64,000 nt of DNA from Neoroseomonas lacus. GTDB taxonomy: Bacteria > Pseudomonadota > Alphaproteobacteria > Acetobacterales > Acetobacteraceae. Numbering within the stretch: position 1 is the stretch's first letter; each line of letters opens with the position of its first letter. The stretch covers positions 186,001-250,000 of the forward strand of contig NZ_BMKW01000001.1 of the NCBI RefSeq assembly GCF_014644535.1, written 5' to 3'. Position numbers and translations under genes: made by a program. Positions 9,103 through 18,626 of the stretch are shown here, in pieces. The notes beneath the pieces were generated by a model. The model worked only from the letters and a program-made list of their open reading frames with translations, was not told the origin of the DNA and did not search any database.

Positions 9103-9702
9103 ATGGCAACAGGCTGGCGGGAGGAGTTCGAAGGCTTCCCGGCCAGCCTGCGTCGCCTGGTCGAGGCTGAACTGGCCGCCGGCAATGCCGTCGCCGAGGT
9201 CCACCACGGCTTTCCGGCACCGCCGGTCGGCGCCTGCTTGGTGCTGGCGCGGCCGGTCTCGACGCGGCCGCGCGCGAGTGACGGGGTGCTGTCCTTTCGC
9301 GCCCGGGAGAGCAGCCTGCTGTCGGGCGAATGGTCCGATACAGCGGGCGCGTTCTTCGTGCTCGAACCGCCGCTGCCGCCGGCCGAACCGCCGGACATGG
9401 ACGTCATTCGCGCGGCGATGGTCCCTGTGGCACAGCCGGCCGCATCGACGCCGGATGCCGAACTTGAATTCGACTATCGCGGCGAGATGCTGACCTATCG
9501 CGAGGACGGGCGCGTCGCGACGATTATCTGCACCTTCGGCGACCCGCCGCGCCTGCTGCCGCGCACCCTGAACGGGTGGAGGCTGCCGGACGGGCAAGGC
9601 TGGCGGCCCATCACGCCGGCGGAGCGTGAGCGGGTGGTGAAACGAATCATCGACATCTGCCGCCAAGGTCACGGCATGTCGCGCATCGACCTCAAAGAAT
9701 GA
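9103..9702 (+). CDS. Hypothetical protein, 199 residues
   Basis: I do not recognise this protein. It is a soluble protein with no signal peptide or membrane segment. It has a proline-rich middle (LEPPLPPAEPPD) and a C-terminal basic helix (ERERVVKRIIDICRQ). It follows the lyase gene after only six bases and overlaps the next gene by four bases (ATGA), so it is probably part of the same transcript. Codon use matches the neighbours, with high GC at third positions, supporting a real gene. No ribosome-binding site is evident before the ATG at 9103. Confidence 0.65.
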   Translation: MATGWREEFEGFPASLRRLVEAELAAGNAVAEVHHGFPAPPVGACLVLARPVSTRPRASDGVLSFRARESSLLSGEWSDTAGAFFVLEPPLPPAEPPDMDVIRAAMVPVAQPAASTPDAELEFDYRGEMLTYREDGRVATIICTFGDPPRLLPRTLNGWRLPDGQGWRPITPAERERVVKRIIDICRQGHGMSRIDLKE

Positions 9703-10982
9703 CGGACCGCATCACCATGGCCTGGCTGCCCACCATCCTGCTTGGTTTGCTGATCGGCCTGGCCGCCGGGGCGTACGGGGGCGTCGTCGCCGACGCCGCG
9801 GTGCCCTGGCTGCGCATCTCGGCCCGCGAGGGCGGGTCCGGCATGTTCGTCGCGTTGATGATCCTGCTCGGCTTCGTCGGCGGCAGCATCCTCGGCATGG
9901 TGCTGTGCCGGCTGACCGGCGGGCCGGGCCTGCCGGGTGTCGCTCGCGGCTTCGGCATCGGGCTTGCCGGGGTGCTCGGCGTCATCACCCTGCTGGGTGG
10001 CCTGGCTTGGCTGTCGCGCGAGGTGGAACCGCTGATCGGCGGGAAACCGCTCGATGTCGCCGTCGAGATCCGCCTGGCGGAGGGCGAGGCGCGGCCGGTG
10101 GCGGCAGAAGGCGGCTACTCCTACGTCTCGATGCATTCCGGGCCGCAGAGGAGTGGGCGCGCCGGCCCGTTGGACATCGAGGCGGCGCGGTTGGAGGATG
10201 AGCGCTGGATCATCCCCGGGTCGGTGCCGATCCACATCAGCGTCGATGACCGTGTGGTCGGCGTGGTGCTGCTCGGTGGCGGCACGCGCTTCTTCACCGT
10301 GAATGTCCCGGCGCGACCCGCGCGTGTGGATGGCGATTGGTCCAGTTGGCGCGAGCCTGATGCCTCCTCTGCCGCTCCGCCACCCACTGGGGTGGGGTTC
10401 GAGTTGCGTTATCGTGTCGTGCTGCGCCCGCCGCCGCCGCCGCCCGTGGAGATGCCCGCCCCCGCCGGCCCGCCGCCGCTGCCGGAGGCCGACGCGCCCA
10501 CCGAGGCGTGGCTTGCCTTCACCTCCGTCACGATGCCGAGCGAGACCCGCGACCGCGCCCTCGCTACCGTGCAGGATCGCGCCGATTTCGTGCCGCTGAT
10601 GGCGGCGCGCATTGTCGAGGGGGATGCCGAGACCGCGCGCGACGCGATGTATCTGGTGGGGCAGATGCGGCCGCCGCCGGCGGTCCTCGGCGACGCCGTC
10701 CGCCGCCGTGCGGCCGCGCTCGTCGTCATGATCGAGGCGATAGACCCGGACGATGAGAACAGCCTGGCCCTGCTTTACGACCGCCCCCACACGTTGGCGA
10801 CGGGGGTGTTCGCGGCGGCCTTCGGCTTGCGTGCCGCGGGCGTCGACATCCGGCCGGAGTTGCACGCCATCGCCACCGCAGCCGCCCCGCGCGAGAAGCA
10901 GGCACGCGACATCGTCGGCATGATGGACCGCGTCATCGCCTATTTCGACAAGCTCGACCGCGAGGGCCGGGTGCTGGATTGA
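9699..10982 (+). CDS. Hypothetical membrane protein with cytoplasmic or periplasmic C-terminal domain
   Basis: This 427-residue protein is not recognised. The first 110 residues hold about three membrane segments (LPTILLGLLIGLAAGAYGG, a second around residues 50-70, a third around 85-105). A beta-rich region follows, then a low-complexity proline stretch (about residues 240-270) and an alpha-helical C-terminal domain. The start overlaps the preceding gene (ATGA), so the two unknown proteins probably work together. A downstream ATG at residue 7 is an alternative start. Confidence 0.65.
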   Translation: MTDRITMAWLPTILLGLLIGLAAGAYGGVVADAAVPWLRISAREGGSGMFVALMILLGFVGGSILGMVLCRLTGGPGLPGVARGFGIGLAGVLGVITLLGGLAWLSREVEPLIGGKPLDVAVEIRLAEGEARPVAAEGGYSYVSMHSGPQRSGRAGPLDIEAARLEDERWIIPGSVPIHISVDDRVVGVVLLGGGTRFFTVNVPARPARVDGDWSSWREPDASSAAPPPTGVGFELRYRVVLRPPPPPPVEMPAPAGPPPLPEADAPTEAWLAFTSVTMPSETRDRALATVQDRADFVPLMAARIVEGDAETARDAMYLVGQMRPPPAVLGDAVRRRAAALVVMIEAIDPDDENSLALLYDRPHTLATGVFAAAFGLRAAGVDIRPELHAIATAAAPREKQARDIVGMMDRVIAYFDKLDREGRVLD

Positions 10983-11003
10983 CGCCCGGCCCCACGTGGC
11001 GCG

Positions 11004-11306
11004 CTACATCTCGCACATGGTCAGGATGCGTTCGGCGATCAGCGGGGTATAGGCCTCGCGCACCAGCGGCATGCGGGGGTTCTGCGTATGCGCCTTCACC
11101 GCGGCGCGGTCGGTATAGACCTCGACGAGCATGATGCGGCCTTCATCCTTGCTGCCATCGGCGTTGAGCGGCTGCAGCACCTCGAAGCGCTCGCAACCCG
11201 GTTCCTCGGCCTGGGTCAGGCGGGCATGTTCGCGGATCAGCGCATCGAAGGCGGCATGGCTGCCAGGATGCGGGCGGAATTCGACGTGGATGGCGATCTT
11301 GGGCAT
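11004..11306 (-). CDS. Antibiotic biosynthesis monooxygenase (ABM) domain protein
   Basis: This 100-residue protein matches the dimeric alpha+beta barrel ABM/YgiN family. It has the N-terminal strand IAIHVEFRPHPG, the ARLTQAEEPGCERFEV segment and a LVEVYTDRAAVKAH strand-helix. Members oxidise quinols or other small aromatics without cofactor, or act as non-catalytic partners. GGGAGAA lies upstream of the chosen ATG at 11306; the longer frame to 11429 lacks support. The gene converges with the unknown membrane protein gene and is divergent from the chemotaxis receptor gene. Confidence 0.8.
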   Translation of the reverse strand: MPKIAIHVEFRPHPGSHAAFDALIREHARLTQAEEPGCERFEVLQPLNADGSKDEGRIMLVEVYTDRAAVKAHTQNPRMPLVREAYTPLIAERILTMCEM

Positions 11307-11525
11307 GGCGCTTCTCCCGTTGCGGATGGCGCAGGGTGGCGCGGATCGCGCGCGCCTCCAAGCCCGGGACCGCCGCCACGCCAAATCGCGTCGCCTTGCA
11401 GGCGTCGCGGCCACCATGTGGCAATCCATTAACTGCTACGGTGCATCACTGTTCGCCGGCGTGGCGCGATCGGCCCGCCATCCAGTCCGCGGCATGGCGG
11501 GCATCAGCGGCAGGAGCATCTCTGC

Positions 11526-13598
11526 GTGCGCATTCGAACCATTGCGACAACCGCGCTCGGCGGTATCGCAGCAATTGCCCTGGTGGCCGGCGGGCTGCTG
11601 CTGCGATCCAACCTCCAGGAACTCGACAAGGCGAACGACGCCACCGCCCTCAGCGCAGTCTTTGCGGGCATCACGCGGCTGCCGCTGCTGGTGGCCGAGG
11701 ACCGCTCCCGCCTGACCCGCTTCATCACCAGCGACGAGGCGCAGGAGGCGGCCACGCGCGCCCGCTTCGGCGAGGCGCGGAACGAGCTGGACTCGCAAAT
11801 CAACGCGGTGCGGGGGGCGGTCGACCGGGCCGGGACCATCCTGCCGCGCAGTGTCGGCACCGCCCTGAACGACCTGCAGACCGCCCTTGCCGCCGTGCAC
11901 CGCGATGCGGAGGCCGGCCGGCGCCTGTCGCGTGACGAAAGGCTGGTGTTGCAGCCCCAGCTCTCGGGACGCACCCTTGTGGCGCAGACGCAGTTCAGCA
12001 CGCTGATCCCCAGCATCGAACAGCAAATCAGCCGGCTCAGCGCCGACTTGCAGACGCCGGCCGCCATGGCGCGGCTGACGGTGAACCTGCGCGAAGCGAT
12101 CTCGGGCTTCCTGGTGCCGACCGGCCCGAGCGTGCGCGCCCATCGCGCCGCGACGCCCGAGGAACTGCGCCGCATCGACACCGCCTTCGGCCGTTACGAC
12201 ACGCTGACCGCAGAGATGCAGTCGCGCATGGCCGGCGACGACGCCGCGCCGACCTTGCTGCGTGGCTATGCGACGATGGCCGACCGCGTTCTTGCCCCCA
12301 ACAAGCAGTTGGTGGACCGCACGGTCGATCAGGCCCGCCAGGGCCCACCACAGACCAGCGAACAGGACTGGAATGCCGCTGTGGATGCGTTCGGCGGCGT
12401 CGCTGAACTGCGCGACGTGGCCGCTGCCGTGCTGATGACCGAGGCCGAGGCGGTGCGCGCCCAAGCCTGGCAGGACCTGATCACGGGCCTGGTCGCCCTC
12501 GGTCTCGGCCTGGTGGCGCTCGGCATCGGCGGCTGGCTGTTCCGGCGCAAGGTGCTCGGTGCGCTCACCGAGATCACCGCGGCGATGACCACGGTCGCCG
12601 CCGGGCGGCTCGATGTCGATGTGCCGCATTTGGGGCGCCGTGACGAGGTCGGGGAACTGGCGCAGGCGCTGGAGACGTTCAAGGAAGCCGGCCTGCGCAG
12701 CCGCGCGGCGGAGGCAGCCCGCGAGGCCGAGGAGCGCGCCAAGGCCGAGCGGGCGGCGCGGATCGACAGCCAGGTCAGCAGCTTCGATACCGTAGCGCAG
12801 GTCTCGCTGCGGCGCCTGACCGAGGCAACCGAGGCAATGACGCGCGCGGCCGATACCGTCTCGGCGGCGAGCAAGACGACGGGCTCGCGCGCCGGGTCCG
12901 TCGCCGCGACGGCCGATCAGTCCTCCAACGAGGTGCAGACTGTCGCAGCGGCGACCGAGGAGCTCAGCGCCTCGGTGGTCGAGATCACGCGGCGCGTCCA
13001 GAACGCCAGCAGCATGGCGCAGGAAGCCGTGCGCGAGGCACAGGCGGCCGACAGTTCCGTCCAGGGGCTGGCGGCGGCGGCCAAGGAGATCGGCCAGGTG
13101 GTGCAGCTGATCACCGACATCGCGGCGCAGACCAATCTGCTGGCGCTGAACGCCACCATCGAGGCGGCGCGCGCCGGCGAGGCCGGCAAGGGCTTCGCCG
13201 TGGTGGCGAGCGAGGTGAAGAGCCTGGCGAGCCAGACCACGCAGGCGACCGAGAATATCTCGCGCCAGATCGCCGAGATCCAGGCGGCGACGGCCGGTGC
13301 GGTGACGGCGATCCAGGGCATCGGCCAGCGCATCTCGCAGATGAGTGACGTGTCGGCCGACATCGCCTCGGCGGTCGACCAGCAGGGGCATGCGACGCGC
13401 GAAATCGCCGAGAGTGTCCAGCGCACCGCCGTCGGCACCAATGCGATGCGCTCGGAGATCGGCGAGGTCACGCAGTCGGCCGGGCAGATGCATGAGGTGA
13501 CCGACGAGATGGTGACGGCGATCCGTACCATGTCCAGCGAGTCCGCCGGGTTGCGTGGGGAGATCGGCACTTTCCTCGAACGCATCCGCGCAGCCTGA
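11526..13598 (+). CDS. Methyl-accepting chemotaxis protein
   Basis: This 690-residue chemoreceptor starts with GTG; an AGGAG lies nine bases upstream. It has an N-terminal membrane segment (about residues 8-26), a long helical periplasmic sensor region, a second membrane segment (about 317-337), a HAMP domain and a C-terminal signalling domain. The conserved hairpin tip [20 protein letters not shown] is present. The sensor region looks like an all-helical four-helix bundle. It signals to CheA/CheW, which are not in this window. The ligand is unknown. A probable terminator follows the stop codon. Confidence 0.92.
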   Translation: MRIRTIATTALGGIAAIALVAGGLLLRSNLQELDKANDATALSAVFAGITRLPLLVAEDRSRLTRFITSDEAQEAATRARFGEARNELDSQINAVRGAVDRAGTILPRSVGTALNDLQTALAAVHRDAEAGRRLSRDERLVLQPQLSGRTLVAQTQFSTLIPSIEQQISRLSADLQTPAAMARLTVNLREAISGFLVPTGPSVRAHRAATPEELRRIDTAFGRYDTLTAEMQSRMAGDDAAPTLLRGYATMADRVLAPNKQLVDRTVDQARQGPPQTSEQDWNAAVDAFGGVAELRDVAAAVLMTEAEAVRAQAWQDLITGLVALGLGLVALGIGGWLFRRKVLGALTEITAAMTTVAAGRLDVDVPHLGRRDEVGELAQALETFKEAGLRSRAAEAAREAEERAKAERAARIDSQVSSFDTVAQVSLRRLTEATEAMTRAADTVSAASKTTGSRAGSVAATADQSSNEVQTVAAATEELSASVVEITRRVQNASSMAQEAVREAQAADSSVQGLAAAAKEIGQVVQLITDIAAQTNLLALNATIEAARAGEAGKGFAVVASEVKSLASQTTQATENISRQIAEIQAATAGAVTAIQGIGQRISQMSDVSADIASAVDQQGHATREIAESVQRTAVGTNAMRSEIGEVTQSAGQMHEVTDEMVTAIRTMSSESAGLRGEIGTFLERIRAA

Positions 13599-13633
13599 GG
13601 CGGGGCGACGGGGCGCTACGCTGCGCCCATCTG

Positions 13634-13680
13634 GGCAAGACACGCGCGGCTTGGCCGAGCGGGTCTTGCCTTGTCCTCTT
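13634..13680 (+). terminator. Probable rho-independent terminator after the chemoreceptor gene
   Basis: GGCAAGAC (13634-13641) pairs with GTCTTGCC (13663-13670). An inner GCT/AGC pair extends the structure, and a T-rich tail (TTGTCCTCTT) follows. It lies 35 bases after the chemoreceptor stop. Confidence 0.55.
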
Positions 13681-13786
13681 GCCGGCGAGCCGCAGCTTGA
13701 ACCCCGGCGTGAATCGAAGGACCATCGCGAGATCAGCGCGTGCCACCGGCACAGCGGCACGCCCACGAACCGTCGCGAGGTTTTCC

Positions 13787-15349
13787 ATGCACCGCCGAGC
13801 CCTTGTCGCGACCCTTGCCTTGCCGACCCTGCTGTCGCGGGGTGCCGCCGCCCAAGCGAGCCGCGCCGCCACGCTGCGCGTGGTGCCGGAGACGCTGACC
13901 ACCATCTTCGACCCGCATTTCACCACCAGCTTCACGACGCGCGACGTTGCTTATCTCGTCTATGACACGCTGTTCGCGGTGAATGACCGCTGGGAACCAA
14001 AGCCCCAGATGGTCGAGCGCTGGACGGAAAGCCCGGATGGGCGGGATTGGACCTTCACGCTGCGCGAGGGGCTCGCCTTCCACGATGGCAGCCCGGTCAC
14101 GGCCGAGGATTGCACCGCGAGCATCCGTCGTTGGGGCGCGCGGGATTCGCTCGGCGCCTTCCTGATCGCCGCGACGGAATCGCTCGAGCCGGTGGATGCG
14201 CGCAGCTTCCGCTTACGCCTGTCGCGGCCCTTCGGGCTGGTGTTGCAGGCGCTGGCCAAGCCGGGCGCGATGGTGCCGATGATCATGCCCAAGCGGCTGG
14301 CCGAGACGCCGCCGGCAAGGCCGGTGACGGAGCCGATGGGGTCCGGCCCGTACCGTTTCGTGGCGTCGGAGTACCGCGCCGGGGACCGCATCGTCTTCGC
14401 GCGCAATGAGGCGTATCGGCCGCGGCCCGAGCCCTCGGTCTGGGCGTCGGGCGGCAAGCGGCCGACCTTCGAACGCATCGAGTTCATCGCCCTGCCCGAT
14501 GTATCGAGCCAGGTGAGCGGGCTTTCCACCGGCGAGGTCGATTACCTCGAACGCGTGCCCGCCGATGTGCTGCCGGTGCTGGAGCGCAATTGCGCGGTGC
14601 GGGCGCAGGTCGTCTCGCCCTTTGGGTACCAGGGCATCTTGCGCTTCAACCACACCCAGGCGCCGTTCGACGATGTGCGCGTGCGCCGGGCGGTGATGCT
14701 GGCGGTGAAGCAATCGGACTACTTGGCGGCGGTGTCGGGCCGGGCGGAATTCGCGCGCGATTGTCGCTCCATGTATGGCTGCGGCACGCCCTATGAGACC
14801 AATGCCGGCATGCCGGCGGCGACCGATTTCACCACGGCGCAGGCGGAGCTGCGGGCATCCGGCGCCGATCTGTCGAAACCAGTCAGCATCCTGCATCCGG
14901 CGGATGCGCCGGGCATCGCTGCGTTGGGGCTGGTATCGCAGGATCTGCTGACGCGGCTCGGCTTCACCGTCGATATGCAGACGATGGATCTGAACACCTT
15001 CTTCGGGCGGCGGGCGCGGCCGGAGGGGTGGCACATCTTCCACACCACCAACACCGTGCCGGATATGCAGACGCCGTTGCAGAACGCCTATCTCAACGGT
15101 GCGGGCGCGCGCGGCTTCGTCGGCTGGCCGGCCTCGGAGGCGGTGGAAGCCGGGCGCAGCGCCTTCGCCGCGGCGGCCGATGAGCCGGCGCGCAAGAGCG
15201 CGGCCGAGCAGGTGCATCGCGCCGCGGCCGAAGCCGGCTTCTACATGCCGCTCGGGCAGTTCGTGGCACCCTCCGCCTGGCGGGCGGAGTTGAACGACGT
15301 GCCGACCGGCCCGGCGATGTTCCTGTGGAACATCCGGCGCGGAGGTTGA
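13787..15349 (+). CDS. ABC transporter substrate-binding protein, family 5 (peptide/dipeptide type)
   Basis: This 520-residue secreted solute-binding protein has a signal peptide (MHRRALVATLALPTLLSRG, with cleavage probably after AAAQA). It then has the SBP family 5 core: WTFTLREGLAFHDGSPVTAED, a GSGPYRF motif, and RFNHTQAPFDDVRVRRA, which is diagnostic of DppA/OppA-type proteins. The ATG at 13787 gives a clean signal peptide; an upstream in-frame ATG at 13679 would bury it. No permease or ATPase genes follow, so the transporter partners must be elsewhere. The next gene starts four bases after the stop, suggesting the imported ligand is processed by that deaminase. Confidence 0.88.
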   Translation: MHRRALVATLALPTLLSRGAAAQASRAATLRVVPETLTTIFDPHFTTSFTTRDVAYLVYDTLFAVNDRWEPKPQMVERWTESPDGRDWTFTLREGLAFHDGSPVTAEDCTASIRRWGARDSLGAFLIAATESLEPVDARSFRLRLSRPFGLVLQALAKPGAMVPMIMPKRLAETPPARPVTEPMGSGPYRFVASEYRAGDRIVFARNEAYRPRPEPSVWASGGKRPTFERIEFIALPDVSSQVSGLSTGEVDYLERVPADVLPVLERNCAVRAQVVSPFGYQGILRFNHTQAPFDDVRVRRAVMLAVKQSDYLAAVSGRAEFARDCRSMYGCGTPYETNAGMPAATDFTTAQAELRASGADLSKPVSILHPADAPGIAALGLVSQDLLTRLGFTVDMQTMDLNTFFGRRARPEGWHIFHTTNTVPDMQTPLQNAYLNGAGARGFVGWPASEAVEAGRSAFAAAADEPARKSAAEQVHRAAAEAGFYMPLGQFVAPSAWRAELNDVPTGPAMFLWNIRRGG

Positions 15350-15353
15350 GGCG

Positions 15354-16442
15354 ATGCTGTCCTGGTCGGATTTCCTCGATGCCGTGCCGAAGGTTGAGCT
15401 ACATTGCCACATCGCCGGCGCGATGCGCGCGACCTCGCTGCATGAGATCGCCGCGGCCAATGGCGTGACGCTGCCGCGCCCGGCCGAGACGCTGTACCAG
15501 TGGAAGGATTTCTACGGCTTCCTGGAAGTGCTGCGGCTCGGCGCGCTGGCGGTGACGCGGCGCGAGGATTTCGAGCGCGTCGCCTATGAGTGCATCGAGG
15601 ACATGCACCGCCACGGCAATGCGCGGCATGTCGAGATCTTCTTCAACCCGCATTACTATGCGCCGAATGGGGCGACCTATCCGCTGATCGTCGAGGGTCT
15701 CGCCGCCGGGCTGGAACGCGCCGAGAGGGATTTCGGCGTGTCGTCGCTGATGATTGCCTGCATCGACCGCAGCGTGTGTCTTCCCAGCGAGGCATTGCAG
15801 ATGCTCGATTGGGTCGCGGCGCATCCGCATCCGCGCGTCGTCGGCGTCGGGCTGGATGGCGCCGAGCGCGGCGGGCCGCCGCTGGTGTGGTTTGAGGCAT
15901 GGCGGCGCGCCGGGCGGATGGGGCTGTTCCGCACCGCGCATGTTTGCGAGGACAACCAGACCCTCGCCGAAGGCCCGCCCAGCCACGTGATCAACTGTCG
16001 GCACGCGCTGGGCTGCGACCGGCTCGACCATGGCTACAACATGCTGGCCGACCCCGACCTTGTCGCGCGCATGGTCGAGGACGGCACGCCCTTCACCATG
16101 GCCTGCTGGTCCTCGATCGTGCCGAACCGGGTGCCGCGGCTGGAACGCATCAGGCGGATGGGGGAAGCGGGGCTGAACATCGTACTCGGCACAGACGACC
16201 CGACGATGTTCGCGACGACGATCGGGCATGGGTGGCGCGTAGTGTTCGACCATGCGCGGTGGGGTGTGGCTGAGGCGCGGAAGCTGAGCCTGGCCGGCGT
16301 CGATGCCTGCTGGTTGCCGGCGGAACGCAAGGCGGCGTTGCGGGAGGCGTTTGTCGCGAGATTGGATGCGCTGGAGGCGCGGGTGGATCCGGTTGATCGG
16401 GTGGTCGATCTGGCGATCGAGCGGGCGCGGCCGGGCGCTTGA
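15354..16442 (+). CDS. Adenosine deaminase family protein
   Basis: This 362-residue TIM-barrel hydrolase has the metal-binding HxH as ELHCHIAGA, the TAHVCED motif (equivalent to HAGE, so the His ligand and catalytic Glu keep their spacing), LDHGYN with the catalytic His, and the TDDP aspartates in GTDDPTMF. Known family members deaminate adenosine, adenine or modified purines such as isopentenyladenine. The non-standard HAGE and HLDG motifs make classical adenosine less certain. GGAGG precedes the ATG. It is probably cotranscribed with the substrate-binding protein, which suggests that it acts on an imported purine-like compound. Confidence 0.82.
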   Translation: MLSWSDFLDAVPKVELHCHIAGAMRATSLHEIAAANGVTLPRPAETLYQWKDFYGFLEVLRLGALAVTRREDFERVAYECIEDMHRHGNARHVEIFFNPHYYAPNGATYPLIVEGLAAGLERAERDFGVSSLMIACIDRSVCLPSEALQMLDWVAAHPHPRVVGVGLDGAERGGPPLVWFEAWRRAGRMGLFRTAHVCEDNQTLAEGPPSHVINCRHALGCDRLDHGYNMLADPDLVARMVEDGTPFTMACWSSIVPNRVPRLERIRRMGEAGLNIVLGTDDPTMFATTIGHGWRVVFDHARWGVAEARKLSLAGVDACWLPAERKAALREAFVARLDALEARVDPVDRVVDLAIERARPGA

Positions 16443-16451
16443 GGGGGACCA

Positions 16452-16472
16452 GAGAGGGGCTTTTCCCCTCTC
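16452..16472 (+). terminator. Hairpin after the deaminase gene
   Basis: GAGAGGGG (16452-16459) pairs with CCCCTCTC (16465-16472) around a CTTTT loop, nine bases after the stop codon. A similar hairpin follows the convergent dadA gene. Confidence 0.5.
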
Positions 16473-16479
16473 CGGACCT

Positions 16480-16686
16480 CACCCCACCAAAGGCCTAAGG
16501 GCCTCTGGACACCATTTTCCGGTGCGGGGCCGGGCGGGGTTGCAGGAACGACAATGTCGCGTCGTGCCCCGCGCCCAGACGCATTCCTGGTACTGCGCAG
16601 CTCTGGTGTTCTGCTGCCGTGAGAGGCCTCTCCCCGCCCAACACGAAGTATTGGTGTCCAGAGGCCCTTAGGCCTTTGGTGGGGTG
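16480..16686. repeat. 35-bp perfect inverted repeat between convergent genes
   Basis: The arms 16480-16514 and 16652-16686 are exact reverse complements and enclose 137 bp. Each arm follows a small GC-rich hairpin that lies just past the stop codon of the adjacent gene. The structure is therefore two copies of one gene-end cassette (hairpin plus 35-bp motif with an AGGCC/GGCCT core) facing each other. The enclosed bases show no gene. Confidence 0.8.
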
Positions 16687-16688
16687 GC

Positions 16689-16711
16689 TTGGAGGGGCAA
16701 AGCCCCTCCAA
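16689..16711 (-). terminator. Hairpin after dadA
   Basis: TTGGAGGGGC (16689-16698) pairs with GCCCCTCCAA (16702-16711) around AAA, five bases past the dadA stop codon on the minus strand. The stem is perfect over ten bases, but no clear T-tract follows. Confidence 0.5.
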
Positions 16712-16716
16712 CCTTT

Positions 16717-17976
16717 TCACGCCGCCGCGTAGCGCGCCAGCGACAGATCCGCCGCCTCGATCTCCGGCTTCTTGCCGGTGACCAAGTCCGCCAGCAGCCG
16801 CCCCGACCCACACGCCATGGTCCAGCCCAGCGTGCCATGGCCGGTATTCAGATGCATGTTGCGGAAACGCGTCGGCCCGACCACCGGCGTACCGTCCGGC
16901 GTCATCGGGCGCAGGCCTGTCCAGAAGGACGCCTCGGCGACATTGCCGCCGCGGGGGAACAGATCCGTCACCGAGTGTTCCAGCGTCTCGCGCCGCGGCT
17001 TGCGCAGTTGCAGCGAGAAGCCGGCGAGTTCCGCTGTGCCGCCGACGCGGATACGGTCCCCGAGGCGGGTGATGGCGACCTTGTAGGTCTCGTCCATCAC
17101 GGTGGAGACCGGGGCGCCGGCCTCCTCGCGGATCGGGATGGTCAGCGAGTAGCCCTTCACCGGATAGATCGGCACGCGGACATTCAGCGGCGCCAGCAGT
17201 TCCGGCGTGAAGCTGCCGAGCGCGATCACATAGCTGTCGGCCGTCTCGGTGCCGGTGTCGGTGACCACGCCGGTGATGCGGTCGCCTTCGGATTGCAGGC
17301 CGCGCACGGTCACTCCGTAGCGGAACGTGACGCCGGCCGCCTCGGCCATGGCGGCAAGGCGCTGGGTGAAGATGTGGGCGTCGCCCGTCTCGTCGCCCGG
17401 CAGGCGCAGGCCGCCGAGGAACTTGCCCTGAACGTTCTTCAGCGCTGGTTCGGCGGCGATGCAGCCGGCTGGGTCGAGCAGTTCGTAGGGCACCTTGAAG
17501 GTATCGAGCACGGCCGTGTCGTCGCCCACATGATCGAGCTGCTTCTGCGTGCGGAACAGCTGCAGCGTGCCCATCGAGCGTCCGTCATAGGCGATGCCGG
17601 TCTCGCGCCGCAGGTCGCCCAGGCAGTCGCGGGAATATTCGGCGAGGCGGACCATGCGCGTCTTGTTGATGCGGTAGGCGGCCTCGGTGCAGTTGGCGAG
17701 CATCGAGGCGAGCCAAGTGTAGAGGCGCCGGTCGGCGCGCGGCCACATCACCAGCGGACGGTGGCGCATCATCATCCACTTCAGCGCCTTCACTGGGATG
17801 CCGGGGCCGGCCCAAGGCGCGGAATAGCCGTAGGAGAGCTGGCCGGCATTGGCGAAGGAGGTCTCCATCCCGGCCGCCGACTGGCGTTCGAGCACGGTCA
17901 CCTCATGCCCCGCCCGGGCCAGGTACCAGGCGCTGGTGACGCCGACGACGCCGCTGCCGAGAACGATGACGCGCAT
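16717..17976 (-). CDS. dadA: D-amino acid dehydrogenase, small subunit type
   Basis: This 419-residue flavoprotein oxidises D-amino acids to 2-oxo acids. The N-terminal FAD motif is [20 protein letters not shown] (residues 3-22), followed by [20 protein letters not shown], the classic DadA segment. The C-terminal [16 protein letters not shown] and [18 protein letters not shown] are the DAO-family FAD-binding end. The start at 17976 gives an N-terminus beginning directly at the FAD motif; the extension to 18069 runs into the intergenic region. The gene is divergent from an Lrp-type regulator, the usual arrangement for amino-acid-induced dad genes. It may process D-amino acids released by the deacylase at 3741. 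Confidence 0.88.
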   Translation of the reverse strand: MRVIVLGSGVVGVTSAWYLARAGHEVTVLERQSAAGMETSFANAGQLSYGYSAPWAGPGIPVKALKWMMMRHRPLVMWPRADRRLYTWLASMLANCTEAAYRINKTRMVRLAEYSRDCLGDLRRETGIAYDGRSMGTLQLFRTQKQLDHVGDDTAVLDTFKVPYELLDPAGCIAAEPALKNVQGKFLGGLRLPGDETGDAHIFTQRLAAMAEAAGVTFRYGVTVRGLQSEGDRITGVVTDTGTETADSYVIALGSFTPELLAPLNVRVPIYPVKGYSLTIPIREEAGAPVSTVMDETYKVAITRLGDRIRVGGTAELAGFSLQLRKPRRETLEHSVTDLFPRGGNVAEASFWTGLRPMTPDGTPVVGPTRFRNMHLNTGHGTLGWTMACGSGRLLADLVTGKKPEIEAADLSLARYAAA

Positions 17977-18042
17977 GGGGGGCACCCTTTGCCGGATGAT
18001 GCTGTGATGCGGCGATGGTGTGACGGTTTGGTGTCGCATGTG

Positions 18043-18111
18043 CTGCGGAATCGCCGCAGATTGCGCCATTACGCTGGCCCTACGCCGCAGACTCTGCGAA
18101 TTTGCCGCAGA
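18043..18111. promoter_or_regulatory. Repeated GCCGCAGA boxes, likely Lrp-type operator region
   Basis: GCCGCAGA occurs at 18053-18060, 18084-18091 and 18104-18111. The first forms the dyad CTGCGG-N5-CCGCAG (18043-18059). The spacings of 31 and 20 bases are about three and two helical turns. They lie between divergent dadA and the regulator gene, where an Lrp/AsnC protein would be expected to bind. Confidence 0.5.
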
Positions 18112-18113
18112 TC

Positions 18114-18566
18114 ATGCCAAGCCTCGATGATGCCGACCTTCGAATCCTCCGCGCCCTCCGTCAGGATGGGCGGATGACCAATGCGGCACTGGCCGAGGCG
18201 GTGGGGCTCTCGCCCTCGGCCTGCCTGCGGCGGTTGCGGCTGCTGGAACGCAGCGGGGTGATCCGCGGCTATACGGCCATCATCGACGAACCCGAGGCGC
18301 GGGACACGGTGACGGTGATCGTGCAGATCACGCTGGACCGGCAGACGGAGGAACATCTCTCGCGCTTCGAGAACGCCGTGCGGCGGCTGCCAGAAGTGCG
18401 CGAATGCTACCTGATGACGGGGATGTCGGACTACCTGCTGCGGGTCGAGGTGCGCGACGCGCCGGACTACGAGCGCGTGCACAAAGAGCAGTTGTCGCGG
18501 CTGCCGGGGGTGGCGCGGATCCAATCCGCCTTCGCGATCAGACGGGTGATCGGCAGCCGGGGCTAG
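18114..18566 (+). CDS. Lrp/AsnC family transcriptional regulator
   Basis: This 150-residue regulator has the winged-helix DNA-binding domain (LDDADLRILRALRQDGRMTN, then a recognition helix SPSACLRRLRLLERSGVI). The C-terminal RAM domain includes VRECYLMTGMSDYLLRVEV. It is the size of a standard Lrp-type octameric regulator responding to an amino acid. I prefer the ATG at 18114; a TTG at 18102 would also be in frame. It is divergent from dadA and probably controls it and itself through the GCCGCAGA boxes. A hairpin follows. Confidence 0.9.
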   Translation: MPSLDDADLRILRALRQDGRMTNAALAEAVGLSPSACLRRLRLLERSGVIRGYTAIIDEPEARDTVTVIVQITLDRQTEEHLSRFENAVRRLPEVRECYLMTGMSDYLLRVEVRDAPDYERVHKEQLSRLPGVARIQSAFAIRRVIGSRG

Positions 18567-18573
18567 GGCAGAT

Positions 18574-18601
18574 CGCGCCTGACTTTACCCGGTCAGGCGC
18601 G
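18574..18601. terminator. Bidirectional hairpin between convergent genes
   Basis: CGCGCCTGAC (18574-18583) pairs perfectly with GTCAGGCGCG (18592-18601) around an eight-base loop. It sits between the stops of the convergent regulator and methyltransferase genes. There is no strong T-tract. Confidence 0.55.
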
Positions 18602-18626
18602 TGAAGATACCCGCTCAGACAAAAGG

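Noticed and set aside
11436-13766. 776-codon minus-strand frame
   Set aside because: Antisense to the chemoreceptor gene; the plus-strand gene has a textbook signalling tip.
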